A DNA stretch of 64,000 nt from Neobacillus soli NBRC 102451 (GCF_001591665.1 NZ_BCVI01000005.1:1-64000), one strand, 5' to 3'; shown: positions 52,367 to 61,938, numbered from the stretch's first letter. The notes: a model not told the origin generated them from the sequence alone. Program-made: numbers and translations.

Positions 52367-54205
52367 TCATTTACCTGCTCCTTTTTTTAAAAAATCTAGA
52401 ATAGGTGCAAACGGCTGGATTTGTTTTGTTTGGAAGTAATTCTTAAAAGGATCACGATGCTCGCGAATTCGCTTGAGGGCATTTTCCATGTTAAACGAGA
52501 CAAGCTTAAGTTGTTCATCCACTTCCTCCCAATAAAGTGGAGTGGCAACACCGCCATGCTCATTTCCCCGCATTGAATAAGGAGCAACAATCGTCTTTCC
52601 TTCACTATGCTGGACATAGTCAACATAGAGCCTATTCCCACGCTTTTTCTTCATTCGTTCAATGGTGAAGGAGTCAGGGTCCTTGGATATTAAATACTCT
52701 GCAATAAAGCTCGTCAAAAGTCTTGTATCCTCGTAAGAGTAAGCATCCTCCGGCAAGGGAAGGTAAATTTGTAAGCCCTTGTTGCCTGAAGTTTTAATGA
52801 AACCAATCAAATTTAATTGATCGAGGACCTCTTTTATTAATAGGGCTGCTTTTATCGCCAATTGGAAGGCATCCTTGGAGGGCGGGTCTAAATCAAAGAC
52901 AATCTCACTCGGCCCCTTACTGTTAATCGTTTGAAAAGGGACATGGAACTCAATTGCCAGCTGATTTCCCAGCCATACGAGCGTTTTTAAATTGTTGCAC
53001 AGGATATAATCAATCCCATCAGAGGTATGTGTTTGCACGAAATCCGGTGCATAGTCGGGGCAGTTTTTTTGATAAAAGGCCTCCCCAGACATGCCGTGTG
53101 GATAACGGATGACGGTTAATAAACGATTTTTTAAAAAGGGCAGCATATAAGGAGAAATTTCCCTTAAGTACAAAATGTAATCTGCTTTCTGAATCGCGGG
53201 GTTTTCCCATAGCGGTTTATCAGGATGTGTGATATCCAAGTCAGCCGGCAGGTTTTTCTGTGCGAAAATGAAGCGGTCATATGTACAGGATGCTGGTTCT
53301 AAATCAAAACGAAAGCGGTCAAAATGGGGCTCACGCATTTGATTATCGTACAGCTCTAAATATTTTACCTCCAGGCATATGGCGGGCTCAACATATATAA
53401 ATTGGGCATCTTCCTTCCGCATATTTTGTTTAACGGTTTGTTTTAATGCATCTTTTTCCTCCGGTTTAAAGCCGAAAAGAACCTGGCCAACTCCATAAAT
53501 CTGATTTTCCTTATATACCCCAACGTAAAAATATCCATTCGATTTATCAAAGGCAGTGACAAAGCAGCTTACATATTTCCAATTTTTGTACTTCAACCAT
53601 TGCAGTGACCGTTGTCCTTCCTCCCAAAGACTGTTTTTATATTTGGCAATAATCCCTTCTCCGTCGTATAAAACCACCCTTTCCCAAAGTTCATTAAAAT
53701 CATTGGTGGGCGAAACATACTGTAGCAGCTGGTCGCCATAGGGGTCGGGGTCTAAGTCAAGCCCAATGGTTTGAAATAATTTGCTCAGCGTCTCTTTTCG
53801 TTTAAGAAAGGCTTGAGAATGCAGAGGCTTTCCTTTTAATATAAGTAAATCGAAAACCATTAGGCGACAAGGAGAATGGGCTGCCAGCTCCGTTATTTTC
53901 TTCTCAGACTTTAATCGGCCGCGCACTTGGATTGCGGAGAAATTGGCTTTATATGTGTTTTCCAATGAGACAAGCTCTCCATCTAGGCGCAGCGGTAATA
54001 ATGGTTTGAATTCCTTTTCATGGTTTAACAGGAATTTTTTGATTTCAGGAAATTGCGGGAGAAGTGCTTTTCCGTTTCTGCTTGTAAGCGTGATTCCTTG
54101 GGAATTCCAGTCCAAAATGGCTCTGAATCCATCATATTTAACCTCGTAGAGCCAATCAGGACGAACGGGAAGATCAAAGGTTAAACTGGGCAGCATTGGC
54201 TTCAT
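52367..54205 (-). CDS. ligD: ATP-dependent DNA ligase LigD (ligase + polymerase)
   Basis: End-joining enzyme for double-strand breaks, important in spores and stationary cells. The N-terminal ATP ligase domain has the adenylated Lys in KYDGFRA (about residue 23) and DGEGI; the C-terminal polymerase/primase domain (about 320-600) has FDLDPP, the metal-binding Asp pair. 612 residues from ATG 54205 behind GAGGGACAAC; the frame to 54256 is not translated well. The 3'-phosphoesterase domain found in some LigDs is absent, as usual in Bacillus. Divergent from ku. Confidence 0.93.
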   Translation of the reverse strand: MKPMLPSLTFDLPVRPDWLYEVKYDGFRAILDWNSQGITLTSRNGKALLPQFPEIKKFLLNHEKEFKPLLPLRLDGELVSLENTYKANFSAIQVRGRLKSEKKITELAAHSPCRLMVFDLLILKGKPLHSQAFLKRKETLSKLFQTIGLDLDPDPYGDQLLQYVSPTNDFNELWERVVLYDGEGIIAKYKNSLWEEGQRSLQWLKYKNWKYVSCFVTAFDKSNGYFYVGVYKENQIYGVGQVLFGFKPEEKDALKQTVKQNMRKEDAQFIYVEPAICLEVKYLELYDNQMREPHFDRFRFDLEPASCTYDRFIFAQKNLPADLDITHPDKPLWENPAIQKADYILYLREISPYMLPFLKNRLLTVIRYPHGMSGEAFYQKNCPDYAPDFVQTHTSDGIDYILCNNLKTLVWLGNQLAIEFHVPFQTINSKGPSEIVFDLDPPSKDAFQLAIKAALLIKEVLDQLNLIGFIKTSGNKGLQIYLPLPEDAYSYEDTRLLTSFIAEYLISKDPDSFTIERMKKKRGNRLYVDYVQHSEGKTIVAPYSMRGNEHGGVATPLYWEEVDEQLKLVSFNMENALKRIREHRDPFKNYFQTKQIQPFAPILDFLKKGAGK

Positions 54206-54332
54206 TAATAGTTGTCCCTCGCTTTTCTTTATTACGGTTATTGTGCACAGATTCATCCATTTCCATTTATTCTTAGGGATTTGATTTTAAGAAAAATGCA
54301 AACTAAAAACAAAAAGATAGGAGAATTAGACA

Positions 54333-55163
54333 ATGCATACGATGTGGAAGGGCAGTATTAGCTTTGGGCTTGTAAACATTCCCATCAAGCTCCATACGGC
54401 AACAGAGGACAAAGATATCAAGCTGCGTACCCTGCATAATAAATGTCACGCCCCGATTAAATATGAAAAAGTTTGCTCTGTTTGTGAGGAAGAGGTGAAA
54501 CCAGAGGATATCGTTAAGGCATATGAATATACAAAAGGAAAATTTGTTGTCCTTGACAATGACGAACTCGAAAAGTTAAGAAAAGAAAATGAGGAAAAAG
54601 CAGTTGAAATTATTGATTTTGTCAAAATGGAACAAATTGACCCGATATACTACGAAAGAAGTTACTATATGTCTCCAAATGAGGGGGGCGGAAAAGCGTA
54701 TTCCTTGCTGCGAAAAGCCTTGCTAGAATCACAAAAAGTGGGCCTGGCAAAAATCATTATCCGTTCGAAAGAGCAGTTGGCCGTAATTCGCGTATATGAA
54801 AATGTACTGGTGATGGAAACCATTCATTATCCAGATGAAGTTCGTAAAGCTGGGGATGTACCAGCAGTTCCCTCAGAAGATAAAGTGACGAAAAGAGAAC
54901 TAGATACCGCCATATTACTTATTGACCAACTAACAACGGAATTTGAACCGGAAAAATACACGGATGAATACCGGACGGCACTGCTTGAATTGATTGAATC
55001 AAAACGAAATGGACAGGAAACAGTAACATCTGCAACGAAGGAAGTAGCTTCAAATGTCACAGATTTAATGGCGGCATTGCAGGCATCCATTGATCGGACG
55101 AAACCAAAAAAAGCAGCATCACCAAGAAAAAAGGCAGCTGCAAAGGTAAAGAAGGAAGCATAA
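54333..55163 (+). CDS. ku: Ku protein (NHEJ end-binding)
   Basis: Homodimeric ring protein that binds broken DNA ends and recruits LigD. Ku core motifs include MWKGSISFGLVNIPIKL at the start and a lysine-rich C-terminal tail (KKAASPRKKAAAKVKKE) that promotes DNA binding. 276 residues. A 127-base divergent gap separates it from ligD; in B. subtilis both are SigG-dependent in the forespore. A matching promoter was not confirmed here. Confidence 0.95.
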   Translation: MHTMWKGSISFGLVNIPIKLHTATEDKDIKLRTLHNKCHAPIKYEKVCSVCEEEVKPEDIVKAYEYTKGKFVVLDNDELEKLRKENEEKAVEIIDFVKMEQIDPIYYERSYYMSPNEGGGKAYSLLRKALLESQKVGLAKIIIRSKEQLAVIRVYENVLVMETIHYPDEVRKAGDVPAVPSEDKVTKRELDTAILLIDQLTTEFEPEKYTDEYRTALLELIESKRNGQETVTSATKEVASNVTDLMAALQASIDRTKPKKAASPRKKAAAKVKKEA

Positions 55164-55172
55164 AATTATTTA

Positions 55173-55200
55173 GCCGATTCGAACATTCGAGTCGGTTTAT
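55173..55200 (+). terminator. Terminator of ku
   Basis: GCCGATTCGAA pairs with TTCGAGTCGGT (with G-T pairs), then TTTATTTAT. Confidence 0.7.
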
Positions 55201-55289
55201 TTATGGTTATTATGGGTATTGAAAATTGCGAATATATCAAACTCTATTCAAAATACTATGATTGAAATTTCCTAGATTTTGAAATAGGG

Positions 55290-55318
55290 TTGACTAAAAG
55301 GCCAAATTAGGTTAAAAT
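55290..55318 (+). promoter_or_regulatory. Sigma-A promoter of the cold-shock gene
   Basis: TTGACT (55290-55295), 17 bases, TAAAAT (55313-55318). Transcription would start near 55325. Confidence 0.8.
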
Positions 55319-55324
55319 AAAGGT

Positions 55325-55478
55325 ACGCTTTTAAGTTCGTTAAATATTAATTGGTTAAGTAGCCGTAACTGCACGAACAAGTGGGTGATGTCTATTACCC
55401 AATTGTGCAGGTGCGTTTTTTTTATTATTTTAACTGCAAAATAAACTTAAAGTGAACAATATTTTTGGGGGTATTTCC
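55325..55478 (+). promoter_or_regulatory. Long 5' leader of the cold-shock gene
   Basis: About 150 bases between the promoter and the csp ribosome site. It can fold into hairpins (GCACGAAC...GTGGGT...ACCC...GTGC). Long structured leaders act as RNA thermosensors in cspA-family genes, so this is likely regulatory; the exact structure is inferred. Confidence 0.6.
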
Positions 55479-55679
55479 ATGAACAACGGTAAAGTAAAAT
55501 GGTTTAATGCAGAAAAAGGATTCGGCTTTATTGAAGCTGAAGGCGGCACAGATGTATTCGTTCACTTTTCAGCTATCCAATCAGAAGGTTTCAAAACTTT
55601 AGAAGAAGGTCAATCAGTTTCTTTTGAAATTGTTGAAGGCGCACGTGGACCACAAGCATCTAACGTAAAAGCAGTTTAA
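55479..55679 (+). CDS. Cold-shock protein (CspA family)
   Basis: 66 residues with RNA-binding motifs KGFGFIE and [12 protein letters not shown] at 55479 follows GGGGGTATTTCC; a start at 55452 would add a non-family extension. RNA chaperone for transcription and translation at low temperature. Which B. subtilis paralogue (CspB, CspC or CspD) it equals cannot be decided here. Confidence 0.93.
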   Translation: MNNGKVKWFNAEKGFGFIEAEGGTDVFVHFSAIQSEGFKTLEEGQSVSFEIVEGARGPQASNVKAV

Positions 55680-55692
55680 TTACTTTAAAATG

Positions 55693-55728
55693 AAAAGGTG
55701 ATGCACATACGTAGGCATCACCTTTTTA
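55693..55728 (+). terminator. Terminator of the cold-shock gene
   Basis: AAAAGGTGATGC (55693-55704) pairs with GCATCACCTTTT (55714-55725). Confidence 0.9.
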
Positions 55729-55872
55729 TCTATATATTATATTTATCACAAAAGAAATAGTTTCAAAGTTAACAGGATACCGCTAAATGATGTATTTGAA
55801 ATTTTCCATATTATTTAGCTAACAAACAAAGTATTTAAAACAGTCATGCACTAAGTACAAGGGGTGATCGTT

Positions 55873-56076
55873 TTGGCGTTTGGTAGAAAAAATGATGAGG
55901 AAATCAAATTAGAAGAGACAAAAATTTGGGAATGTACTTCGGAGAATTGTAAATGCTGGATTCGCGATAATTTTAAAAGCACCGATATTCCGCTATGTCC
56001 CATTTGCAAAAGTAAAATGAGTCAAGCAACAAAAGAACTGCAAGTAATTCATAATCATAGTAAAAATTTTATGTAA
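55873..56076 (+). CDS. ydjO: YdjO-like cold-inducible zinc-ribbon protein
   Basis: 67 residues from TTG at 55873, which follows GGGGTGATCG; GTG at 55864 overlaps that site. LEETKIWECTSENCKCWIRDN and PLCPICKSKM give two cysteine pairs in the YdjO pattern. Next to a cold-shock gene, as expected for this cold-inducible family. Role unknown. Confidence 0.8.
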   Translation: MAFGRKNDEEIKLEETKIWECTSENCKCWIRDNFKSTDIPLCPICKSKMSQATKELQVIHNHSKNFM

Positions 56077-56086
56077 TTAAAAGCGG

Positions 56087-56118
56087 AAGCAGGGAGTAAA
56101 CATCACTCCCTGCTTTTT
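56087..56118. terminator. Terminator between ydjO and the DUF6509 gene
   Basis: AAGCAGGGAGT pairs with ACTCCCTGCTT, then TTT; the genes converge. Confidence 0.9.
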
Positions 56119-56404
56119 ATTGCGGTTCTACATTTTGCTTACAATATGTAAGCACCACTGTTTCCTCGTCTTCTTCAAGAGCAAGGTCAAGAATTTTCTC
56201 GCTCCCGCGTTCATAAAGATAGTAGTTAGTAATCTTGTCACCATTTTCGTCACTGACAAAAATTACTTTTAAGCCTATCCCTTTATCAGAATAAAGTTCA
56301 TCCTCTTCATCAACCTCAAGCTCTAAGAAAAATTCATATCGTTCTCCTGATAATAATCCAAATGGATCTTCAAGTTTTTCAAATGTATGGCCAGTAATAT
56401 TCAA
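56117..56404 (-). CDS. DUF6509 family protein
   Basis: 95 residues. TTG at 56404 (NITGHTFEKLEDPFGLL) fits the family start and follows AAAGGATGA; a longer frame to 56479 would add an unrelated hydrophobic stretch. GERYEFFLELEV and ELYSDKGIGLKVIF match the family I recall. Soluble, acidic, beta-rich; function unknown. Confidence 0.7.
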   Translation of the reverse strand: MNITGHTFEKLEDPFGLLSGERYEFFLELEVDEEDELYSDKGIGLKVIFVSDENGDKITNYYLYERGSEKILDLALEEDEETVVLTYCKQNVEPQ

Positions 56405-56552
56405 GGGTATCATCCTTTGCTGTTTTTTAGACCTTCTTATTATACACACATTTTGCAGGTAACAGAAAAGATAGACCATTATTCTACTGCACTTGCGGTT
56501 TTTAAATTAAAAAAAACACTATAATGTTAAGTGTTTTTTGAAAAAATAGATA

Positions 56553-56644
56553 TGGAGGAGAAGATGAGATTCGAACTCACGCAACGGTCGCCCGTCCTAA
56601 CGCATTTCGAGTGCGCCCCCTTATAACCACTTGGGTACTTCTCC
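56553..56644 (-). tRNA. tRNA-Ser (anticodon CGA)
   Basis: Reverse strand: GGAGAAG acceptor strand, D-arm with AAGTGGTTATAAGG, anticodon loop CTCGAAA, long variable arm (ACGG/CCGT), T-arm GTGAG-TTCGAAT-CTCAT, CTTCTCC acceptor strand, CCA encoded. The long variable arm confirms class II (serine). The discriminator base is U where most bacterial tRNA-Ser have G. Confidence 0.88.
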
Positions 56645-56651
56645 ATTATTT

Positions 56652-56725
56652 TGGAGCGGGTGAGGGGAATCGAACCCCCGCCGTCAGCTTGGGAAGCTGA
56701 AATTCTACCATTAAACCACACCCGC
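56652..56725 (-). tRNA. tRNA-Gly (anticodon CCC)
   Basis: Reverse strand: GCGGGTG acceptor strand, D-arm with TTTAATGGTAGAA, anticodon loop TTCCCAA on stem TCAGC/GCTGA, T-arm GGGGG-TTCGATT-CCCCT, CACCCGC, U discriminator, CCA encoded. Seven bases upstream of the tRNA-Ser gene, so both come from one transcript. Confidence 0.95.
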
Positions 56726-56821
56726 ATTGGAACAATGATAATTATAACAAAATAATTGTGATTTGAGAAGAATAAAATCCTTTTTCAGTAAAGAATGATT
56801 ACTATTTTCAAGATAATTTTC

Positions 56822-56835
56822 TGATAACGTTCAAA
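56822..56835 (+). promoter_or_regulatory. Candidate cre (CcpA) site of the fructose operon
   Basis: TGATAACGTTCAAA fits the cre pattern TGWNANCGNTNWCA with one mismatch. It lies about 50 bases before the promoter, so CcpA catabolite control is plausible but not certain. Confidence 0.4.
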
Positions 56836-56871
56836 AACACTCAGTATTTGATGGTTTTTGAAAGAAAGTGA

Positions 56872-56900
56872 TTGATTTCTGCAATCGTTTTCAGTATTAT
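56872..56900 (+). promoter_or_regulatory. Sigma-A promoter of fruRKA
   Basis: TTGATT (56872-56877), 17 bases, TATTAT (56895-56900). It lies between the candidate cre site and the fruR start. Confidence 0.7.
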
Positions 56901-56933
56901 ATAATCAAGAATAGAATTTTAGGTGGTGATATT

Positions 56934-57686
56934 TTGTTAACGCCGGAGCGGCATCAAATCATACTTCGATTATTAAAAGAAAAAAATGTGGTTAAAATTC
57001 AGGAAATTATGGAGTTGACAGATACTTCGGAATCAACGATTCGCCGGGATTTATCACAATTAGAGGATCAAAAGTTTTTAAAAAGGATTCATGGCGGTGC
57101 TTCAAGATTGCAGGGGAAACTTCAGGAGCCAAGTATGGTTGAGAAATCTTCCAAAAACCTTCAAGAGAAACGAATGATTGCCCAATATGCTGCCAGTTTG
57201 GTGGAAGCAGGGGATTGTATCTATCTTGATGCTGGTTCAACCGTCATTGAAATGATTGGATACTTACCATTGAAAGAAATCGTGGTTGTAACAAACGGAC
57301 TAATGCATATCGCTCCATTATTAAATAAGGGTATTTCAACATATTTAATTGGCGGATTAGCAAAACCGAATACAAATGCCTTTATCGGAAGAGGAGCCTT
57401 AGCAAGCCTTGACCTTTACCGTTTTGATAAATGCTTTATGGGGGTTAATGGCATACATCCGCAGTTTGGCTTTACGACACCGGACCAGGAAGAGGCACTG
57501 GTTAAGCAAAAGGCTATTTCTCTATCAAGAGAGGCCTTTGTTTTAGCCGATAATACAAAGTTTGCAGAAATCTCGTTTGCGAAAATTTCTGAAATTCACG
57601 AAGCCTCGATCATTACGAATGAATTAGAGGATGAAACAGAAAAGCAATATGTTAATAGAACAACAATAAAGGTTGTGACAGCATGA
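56934..57686 (+). CDS. fruR: DeoR-family repressor of the fructose operon
   Basis: 250 residues. N-terminal DeoR helix-turn-helix (VVKIQEIMELTDTSESTIRRDLSQLEDQKFLKRIHGG, read in two parts) and a C-terminal sugar-phosphate-sensing domain (DAGSTVIEMIGYL...ADNTKFAEISF). Starts at TTG 56934 behind GGTGGTG; the promoter overlaps any earlier start. It should be released by fructose 1-phosphate. Overlaps fruK by four bases. Confidence 0.92.
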   Translation: MLTPERHQIILRLLKEKNVVKIQEIMELTDTSESTIRRDLSQLEDQKFLKRIHGGASRLQGKLQEPSMVEKSSKNLQEKRMIAQYAASLVEAGDCIYLDAGSTVIEMIGYLPLKEIVVVTNGLMHIAPLLNKGISTYLIGGLAKPNTNAFIGRGALASLDLYRFDKCFMGVNGIHPQFGFTTPDQEEALVKQKAISLSREAFVLADNTKFAEISFAKISEIHEASIITNELEDETEKQYVNRTTIKVVTA

Positions 57687-58597
57687 TATATACATTAACG
57701 TTAAACCCCTCTGTGGACTATATCGTTCAGCTGGAAAGCTTTCAGCTGGGAGAGTTAAATCGGACAGTAAGCGAGACGAAGTTTCCGGGTGGTAAAGGAA
57801 TAAACGTCTCAAGGGTTTTAAACCAATTTGGTACGAAAAGTAAAGCATTTGGATTTGTAGGCGGTTTTACCGGTGAATACATTGACCAATATCTTCAAAA
57901 TGAAAAAATTGAAACGGACTTTGTAAAAGTAGACGAAGATACACGGATAAATATAAAGCTAAAGACAGGTCAGGAATCGGAAATAAATGCAAAAGGGCCC
58001 AAAATATCAGAACAGCAATTCGGATTGCTAAAAGAAAAAATCAAGCAATTAGATGGAGAAGATTTATTGGTGCTTGCTGGCAGTATTCCTGCAACATTAC
58101 CTGAAACAACGTACGAGGAACTTGTTAAGATTTGCGGAGAAAGTGGAGCACAATTTGTTGTGGATGCCGAGGGGGATTTGCTGAAAAAAGTCCTTCCCTA
58201 TCAACCATTTTTAATTAAACCTAACCATCATGAGCTCGGGAAATTATTTAATACAACGGTTTCAAGTGTGGAAGATGTGATCCCTTATGGTAAAGAGCTA
58301 GTAGAAATGGGTGCCAAGAATGTGATTGTCTCTCTTGCGGACAAAGGGGCTGTTTTGATTAACGGTACTACCTCTATAATGGCAGAGGTTCCTAAAGGTG
58401 ATGTGAAAAATTCTGTTGGGGCCGGAGACTCTATGGTTGCAGGATTCTTGGCGGCATACGTAAGAACCTTAAATATTGAAGAAGCCTTTCGCTACAGCGT
58501 TGCTTCTGGAAGTGCAACTGCATTTTCACTTGGCCTTTGTACAAGCGAAAAAGTTGAAGAACTCCTTTCACAAATTCAGATAAAAGAAATATTCTAG
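57683..58597 (+). CDS. fruK: 1-phosphofructokinase
   Basis: Phosphorylates fructose 1-phosphate to fructose 1,6-bisphosphate. PfkB family with FPGGKGINVSRVL near residue 36 and the C-terminal catalytic GAGDSMVAGF (Asp base). 304 residues; ATGA overlap with fruR; 13 bases before fruA. Cytoplasmic enzyme in the fructose PTS pathway. Confidence 0.95.
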   Translation: MIYTLTLNPSVDYIVQLESFQLGELNRTVSETKFPGGKGINVSRVLNQFGTKSKAFGFVGGFTGEYIDQYLQNEKIETDFVKVDEDTRINIKLKTGQESEINAKGPKISEQQFGLLKEKIKQLDGEDLLVLAGSIPATLPETTYEELVKICGESGAQFVVDAEGDLLKKVLPYQPFLIKPNHHELGKLFNTTVSSVEDVIPYGKELVEMGAKNVIVSLADKGAVLINGTTSIMAEVPKGDVKNSVGAGDSMVAGFLAAYVRTLNIEEAFRYSVASGSATAFSLGLCTSEKVEELLSQIQIKEIF

Positions 58598-58610
58598 GGG
58601 AGAGAAAGTC

Positions 58611-60476
58611 ATGAAAATTACTGAATTGCTTACAAAGAATACGATTTTATTAACTATTAAAGGCAATCAAAAAGCAGGGACGATTGATCAGCTTGTTGAT
58701 GTATTGTTTAATGCCGATAAAATATCCAATCGTGACGAATTCAAAGCAGCTATTTTAAAGCGCGAAGAACAAAGTACAACAGGCATTGGCGATGGCATCG
58801 CGATTCCCCATGCAAAAACAAAAGCAGTAAAAGAAGCGGCTATCGTGTTCGGTAAATCGGCTGACGGCGTAAATTACGATTCATTGGACGGGAAACCTGC
58901 CCATCTATTCTTTATGATTGCCGCTCCCGATGGTGCAAATAATACCCATTTAGAAGCATTAGCACGTCTTTCCGGTCTGCTAATGAAAGCAGAGGTACGC
59001 TATGAACTATTGAAGGCAACTACCCCCCAAGAAGTTATTGACACGATAAATCAATTTGACAAAGAAGACAAAGAAACAGCTATTGCCGGAAATAAGAAAC
59101 AGGCAATTGTCGCTGTAACGGGTTGTCCGACAGGCATTGCACATACCTATATGGCCGCAGATTCATTAAAGGCCAAAGCAGTAGAAATGGGTGTGGATAT
59201 TAAGGTTGAAACAAATGGCTCTGGCGGTGCTAAAAATGTTCTAACAAAAGAGGATATCGAAAATGCAGTAGCTGTGATTGTGGCCGCAGATATCAATGTG
59301 GAAATGGAGCGATTCAAAGGAAAGCATGTTATTCAAGCGGCTGTTGCCGAAGGAATTCGCCGACCTGGGCAATTAATCAACAATGCCTTAAAACAGGATG
59401 CACCTGTCTATAGTGGAAATGGAAGTAAGAGCAATCAAGAATCGGACCAAAAGGGTTCTCGAACAGGCTTTTATAAGCACTTAATGAATGGTGTATCCAA
59501 CATGCTGCCGTTTGTTGTCGGAGGTGGTATCTTAATCGCGATCAGCTTCATGTTCGGCTATAACTCTGCAAATCCAGATGACCCTTCTTACAATCCAATT
59601 GCAGCCGTGATTAAGGCCATAGGTGGTGATAATGCATTTGCCTTAATTGTTCCTGTCCTTGCCGGATTTATTGCCCTCAGTATTGCCGACCGCCCAGGTT
59701 TCGCACCGGGGATGGTAGGCGGTATGATGGCTGCCAGCGGTGGGGCTGGTTTCCTTGGCGGATTAATTGCCGGTTTTCTGGCCGGTTATATTGTTCTTCT
59801 TCTTAAAAGGCTATTTGCTGGTCTTCCTAGATCACTTGAAGGAATAAAGAGTATCTTAATTTATCCTCTGTTAGGAATTGCGATTACGGGATTTATTATG
59901 CATTATGTGATTAACAACCCAGTATCCTGGATAAATACTGAAATTTCCCATTGGTTAACTGGTCTTGGAACTGGTAATGCTGTCCTATTAGGGATTGTTC
60001 TTGGATTAATGATGTCCTTTGATATGGGCGGTCCTATCAACAAAGCAGCCTATGTATTCGGAACAGGTTTATTAGCAAGTGGTGTTTTTGAGCCAATGGC
60101 TGCGATTATGGCCGCAGGAATGGTGCCGCCGCTAGCCATTGCGATTGCAACTAGTCTTTTTAAGAATAAGTTTAACGAACAAGATAGGGATGCAGGTAAG
60201 GCTTGCTATGTCATGGGATTATCCTTCATTACGGAAGGTGCGATACCATTTGCTGCAGCTGACCCGTTTCGTATCATTCCTTCTGTAATGGCTGGTTCGG
60301 CTATTGCAGGGGCCTTATCCATGGCATTTGGCATTGGACTTAGAGCACCGCATGGCGGAATCTTCGTTGTCCCATTAGTGGATAACGGTGCGTTAATGTA
60401 CGCATTAGCGATTTTAATTGGTTCCGTTGTTTCAGCCTTATTAATCGGTTTCCTTAAGAAGCCATTAAAAGCATAA
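58611..60476 (+). CDS. fruA: Fructose-specific PTS EIIABC component
   Basis: Imports fructose as fructose 1-phosphate. Domains in order: EIIA (about 1-150; phosphorylated His in IAIPHAKT), EIIB (about 165-265; Cys in VTGCPTGIAHTYMAA) and EIIC (about 285-615; eight or more helices, GAIPFAAADPFR). 621 residues in full. ATG after GGGGAGAGAAAG. Last gene of the operon. Confidence 0.96.
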   Translation: MKITELLTKNTILLTIKGNQKAGTIDQLVDVLFNADKISNRDEFKAAILKREEQSTTGIGDGIAIPHAKTKAVKEAAIVFGKSADGVNYDSLDGKPAHLFFMIAAPDGANNTHLEALARLSGLLMKAEVRYELLKATTPQEVIDTINQFDKEDKETAIAGNKKQAIVAVTGCPTGIAHTYMAADSLKAKAVEMGVDIKVETNGSGGAKNVLTKEDIENAVAVIVAADINVEMERFKGKHVIQAAVAEGIRRPGQLINNALKQDAPVYSGNGSKSNQESDQKGSRTGFYKHLMNGVSNMLPFVVGGGILIAISFMFGYNSANPDDPSYNPIAAVIKAIGGDNAFALIVPVLAGFIALSIADRPGFAPGMVGGMMAASGGAGFLGGLIAGFLAGYIVLLLKRLFAGLPRSLEGIKSILIYPLLGIAITGFIMHYVINNPVSWINTEISHWLTGLGTGNAVLLGIVLGLMMSFDMGGPINKAAYVFGTGLLASGVFEPMAAIMAAGMVPPLAIAIATSLFKNKFNEQDRDAGKACYVMGLSFITEGAIPFAAADPFRIIPSVMAGSAIAGALSMAFGIGLRAPHGGIFVVPLVDNGALMYALAILIGSVVSALLIGFLKKPLKA

Positions 60477-60480
60477 TAAA

Positions 60481-60518
60481 TTAAAAGCCGGTAAACAAAT
60501 GTTTATCGGCTTTTAACA
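60481..60518. terminator. Bidirectional terminator fruA / MFS gene
   Basis: TTAAAAGCCGGTAAACA pairs with TGTTTATCGGCTTTTAA (one G-T pair). Confidence 0.9.
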
Positions 60519-61796
60519 CTAAGCCTCTTTACGTGGTTTTATCGAAATTAATGCCACAATCGCTCCAATAATACTGAGACTGCTCAGTAAAATAAAAATC
60601 CAATGATTTGAATATTTCATTAACACTGCAATAATCGGAGGACCTGCTGCGACTCCGATAAATCTCATTGAATTGTAAATCGATGTGATTGTACCCCGTT
60701 CTTTTTTCTCCACGCCTTCAGTAATTAAGGCATCAAGGCAGGGGAGGCCTAAACCTATACCTATACCACTAATTACAAACATGCTAATCATATACCACAA
60801 CTTAATTGATAACCAAAGCCCAGCTATGGAGAGAGCTGCGGCAACAATACCGCCAAAAGTCAACCATTTCATTAATACTTTATTTTTCTTAATAATTTTT
60901 CCGGCAACAAAGGAAGAGAAACATAAAGCACCAAGTGGTAGTGCTAAAAAGAATCCTTTTTTGATATCCTTTATCCCATATTCTTTTTCAAATATTTCCG
61001 AAAGATAGAACAAGATACCAAAAAGAACAAGCATAAGAATTCCACCAATAAAAAAGATAGCATAGAGCCATCGGCCTTTTTCAGTAAAGGTTTTCTTTAC
61101 ATTAGCGAAAAAAACTTTAAAGGGAACTTTTTTCTCGGTTGATTTTGGACTTTTTACAAGAAAGATCATCAAAAAGACAGAGATTAAGCAAAATACCGGG
61201 AATGAGAAAAATGGTAAAAACCAAATAAAGCCTGCTAAAAATGCTCCTAAAATTGGGCTTAAAACCTTTCCAAATGTATTAGAGGTCTCAATTAGTCCCA
61301 AACAACTGCTGACGTCATCATCATTTTTAAACATATCACCCACCAATGGCATGACGATGGGAGCTGCCCCTGCTGCTCCAACCCCCTGCAATGCCCTTCC
61401 TGCTAAAAGAAGCCAATAGGCATCATCCAATTTCCAGGCGGCCCATCCGGAAATAAGCCCGCCAATTCCAGCGATAATGAGACTTGGAATAATGACCTTT
61501 TTTCTACCTATATGGTCAGATAGATATCCAGCAACTGGAATTAAAAATATCGCCACAATTGAATAAACGGTGATAATCATACTTGATTGAAAGGAAGAAA
61601 TTGATAATTCCTTTTCCATTGAAGGTAAAACAGGTATTAACATTGAATTTCCCAATGTCATGACTAAAGGAATGGAAGACAGTGAGATGATTGCCCACTT
61701 TTGATTAGAAACCTCATTTGACCGCTTCTGTCCAGCAGCAGATTGTTTCTTCTTTGCTGCTTTTGGATTTTGGCTTAATTGTTCAATATGCTCCAT
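60519..61796 (-). CDS. MFS drug-efflux-type transporter
   Basis: 425 residues with 12 predicted helices and a long charged N-terminus. Motif A GYLSDHIGRKKV and motif C-like GRALQGVGAAGAAPIVMPL identify a 12-TM drug/proton antiporter of the major facilitator family, like several Bacillus Bmr-type exporters. Substrate unknown. Convergent with fruA. Confidence 0.88.
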   Translation of the reverse strand: MEHIEQLSQNPKAAKKKQSAAGQKRSNEVSNQKWAIISLSSIPLVMTLGNSMLIPVLPSMEKELSISSFQSSMIITVYSIVAIFLIPVAGYLSDHIGRKKVIIPSLIIAGIGGLISGWAAWKLDDAYWLLLAGRALQGVGAAGAAPIVMPLVGDMFKNDDDVSSCLGLIETSNTFGKVLSPILGAFLAGFIWFLPFFSFPVFCLISVFLMIFLVKSPKSTEKKVPFKVFFANVKKTFTEKGRWLYAIFFIGGILMLVLFGILFYLSEIFEKEYGIKDIKKGFFLALPLGALCFSSFVAGKIIKKNKVLMKWLTFGGIVAAALSIAGLWLSIKLWYMISMFVISGIGIGLGLPCLDALITEGVEKKERGTITSIYNSMRFIGVAAGPPIIAVLMKYSNHWIFILLSSLSIIGAIVALISIKPRKEA

Positions 61797-61938
61797 TAAT
61801 CTTCAATCCCGCCTTCATAAAATGTCTACTATTAATATTCACCTATTTAGTTTTAAAAAACTAAGAATTAAAATCCTTTTAATGGAAGTTAAAGATATGA
61901 TCTTTATTTATAATTCCGAAAATTAGAAAAACAAACTC

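Noticed and set aside
56527..56727. 66-aa frame on the reverse strand
   Set aside because: It lies wholly over the tRNA-Ser and tRNA-Gly genes and only reflects their sequence.
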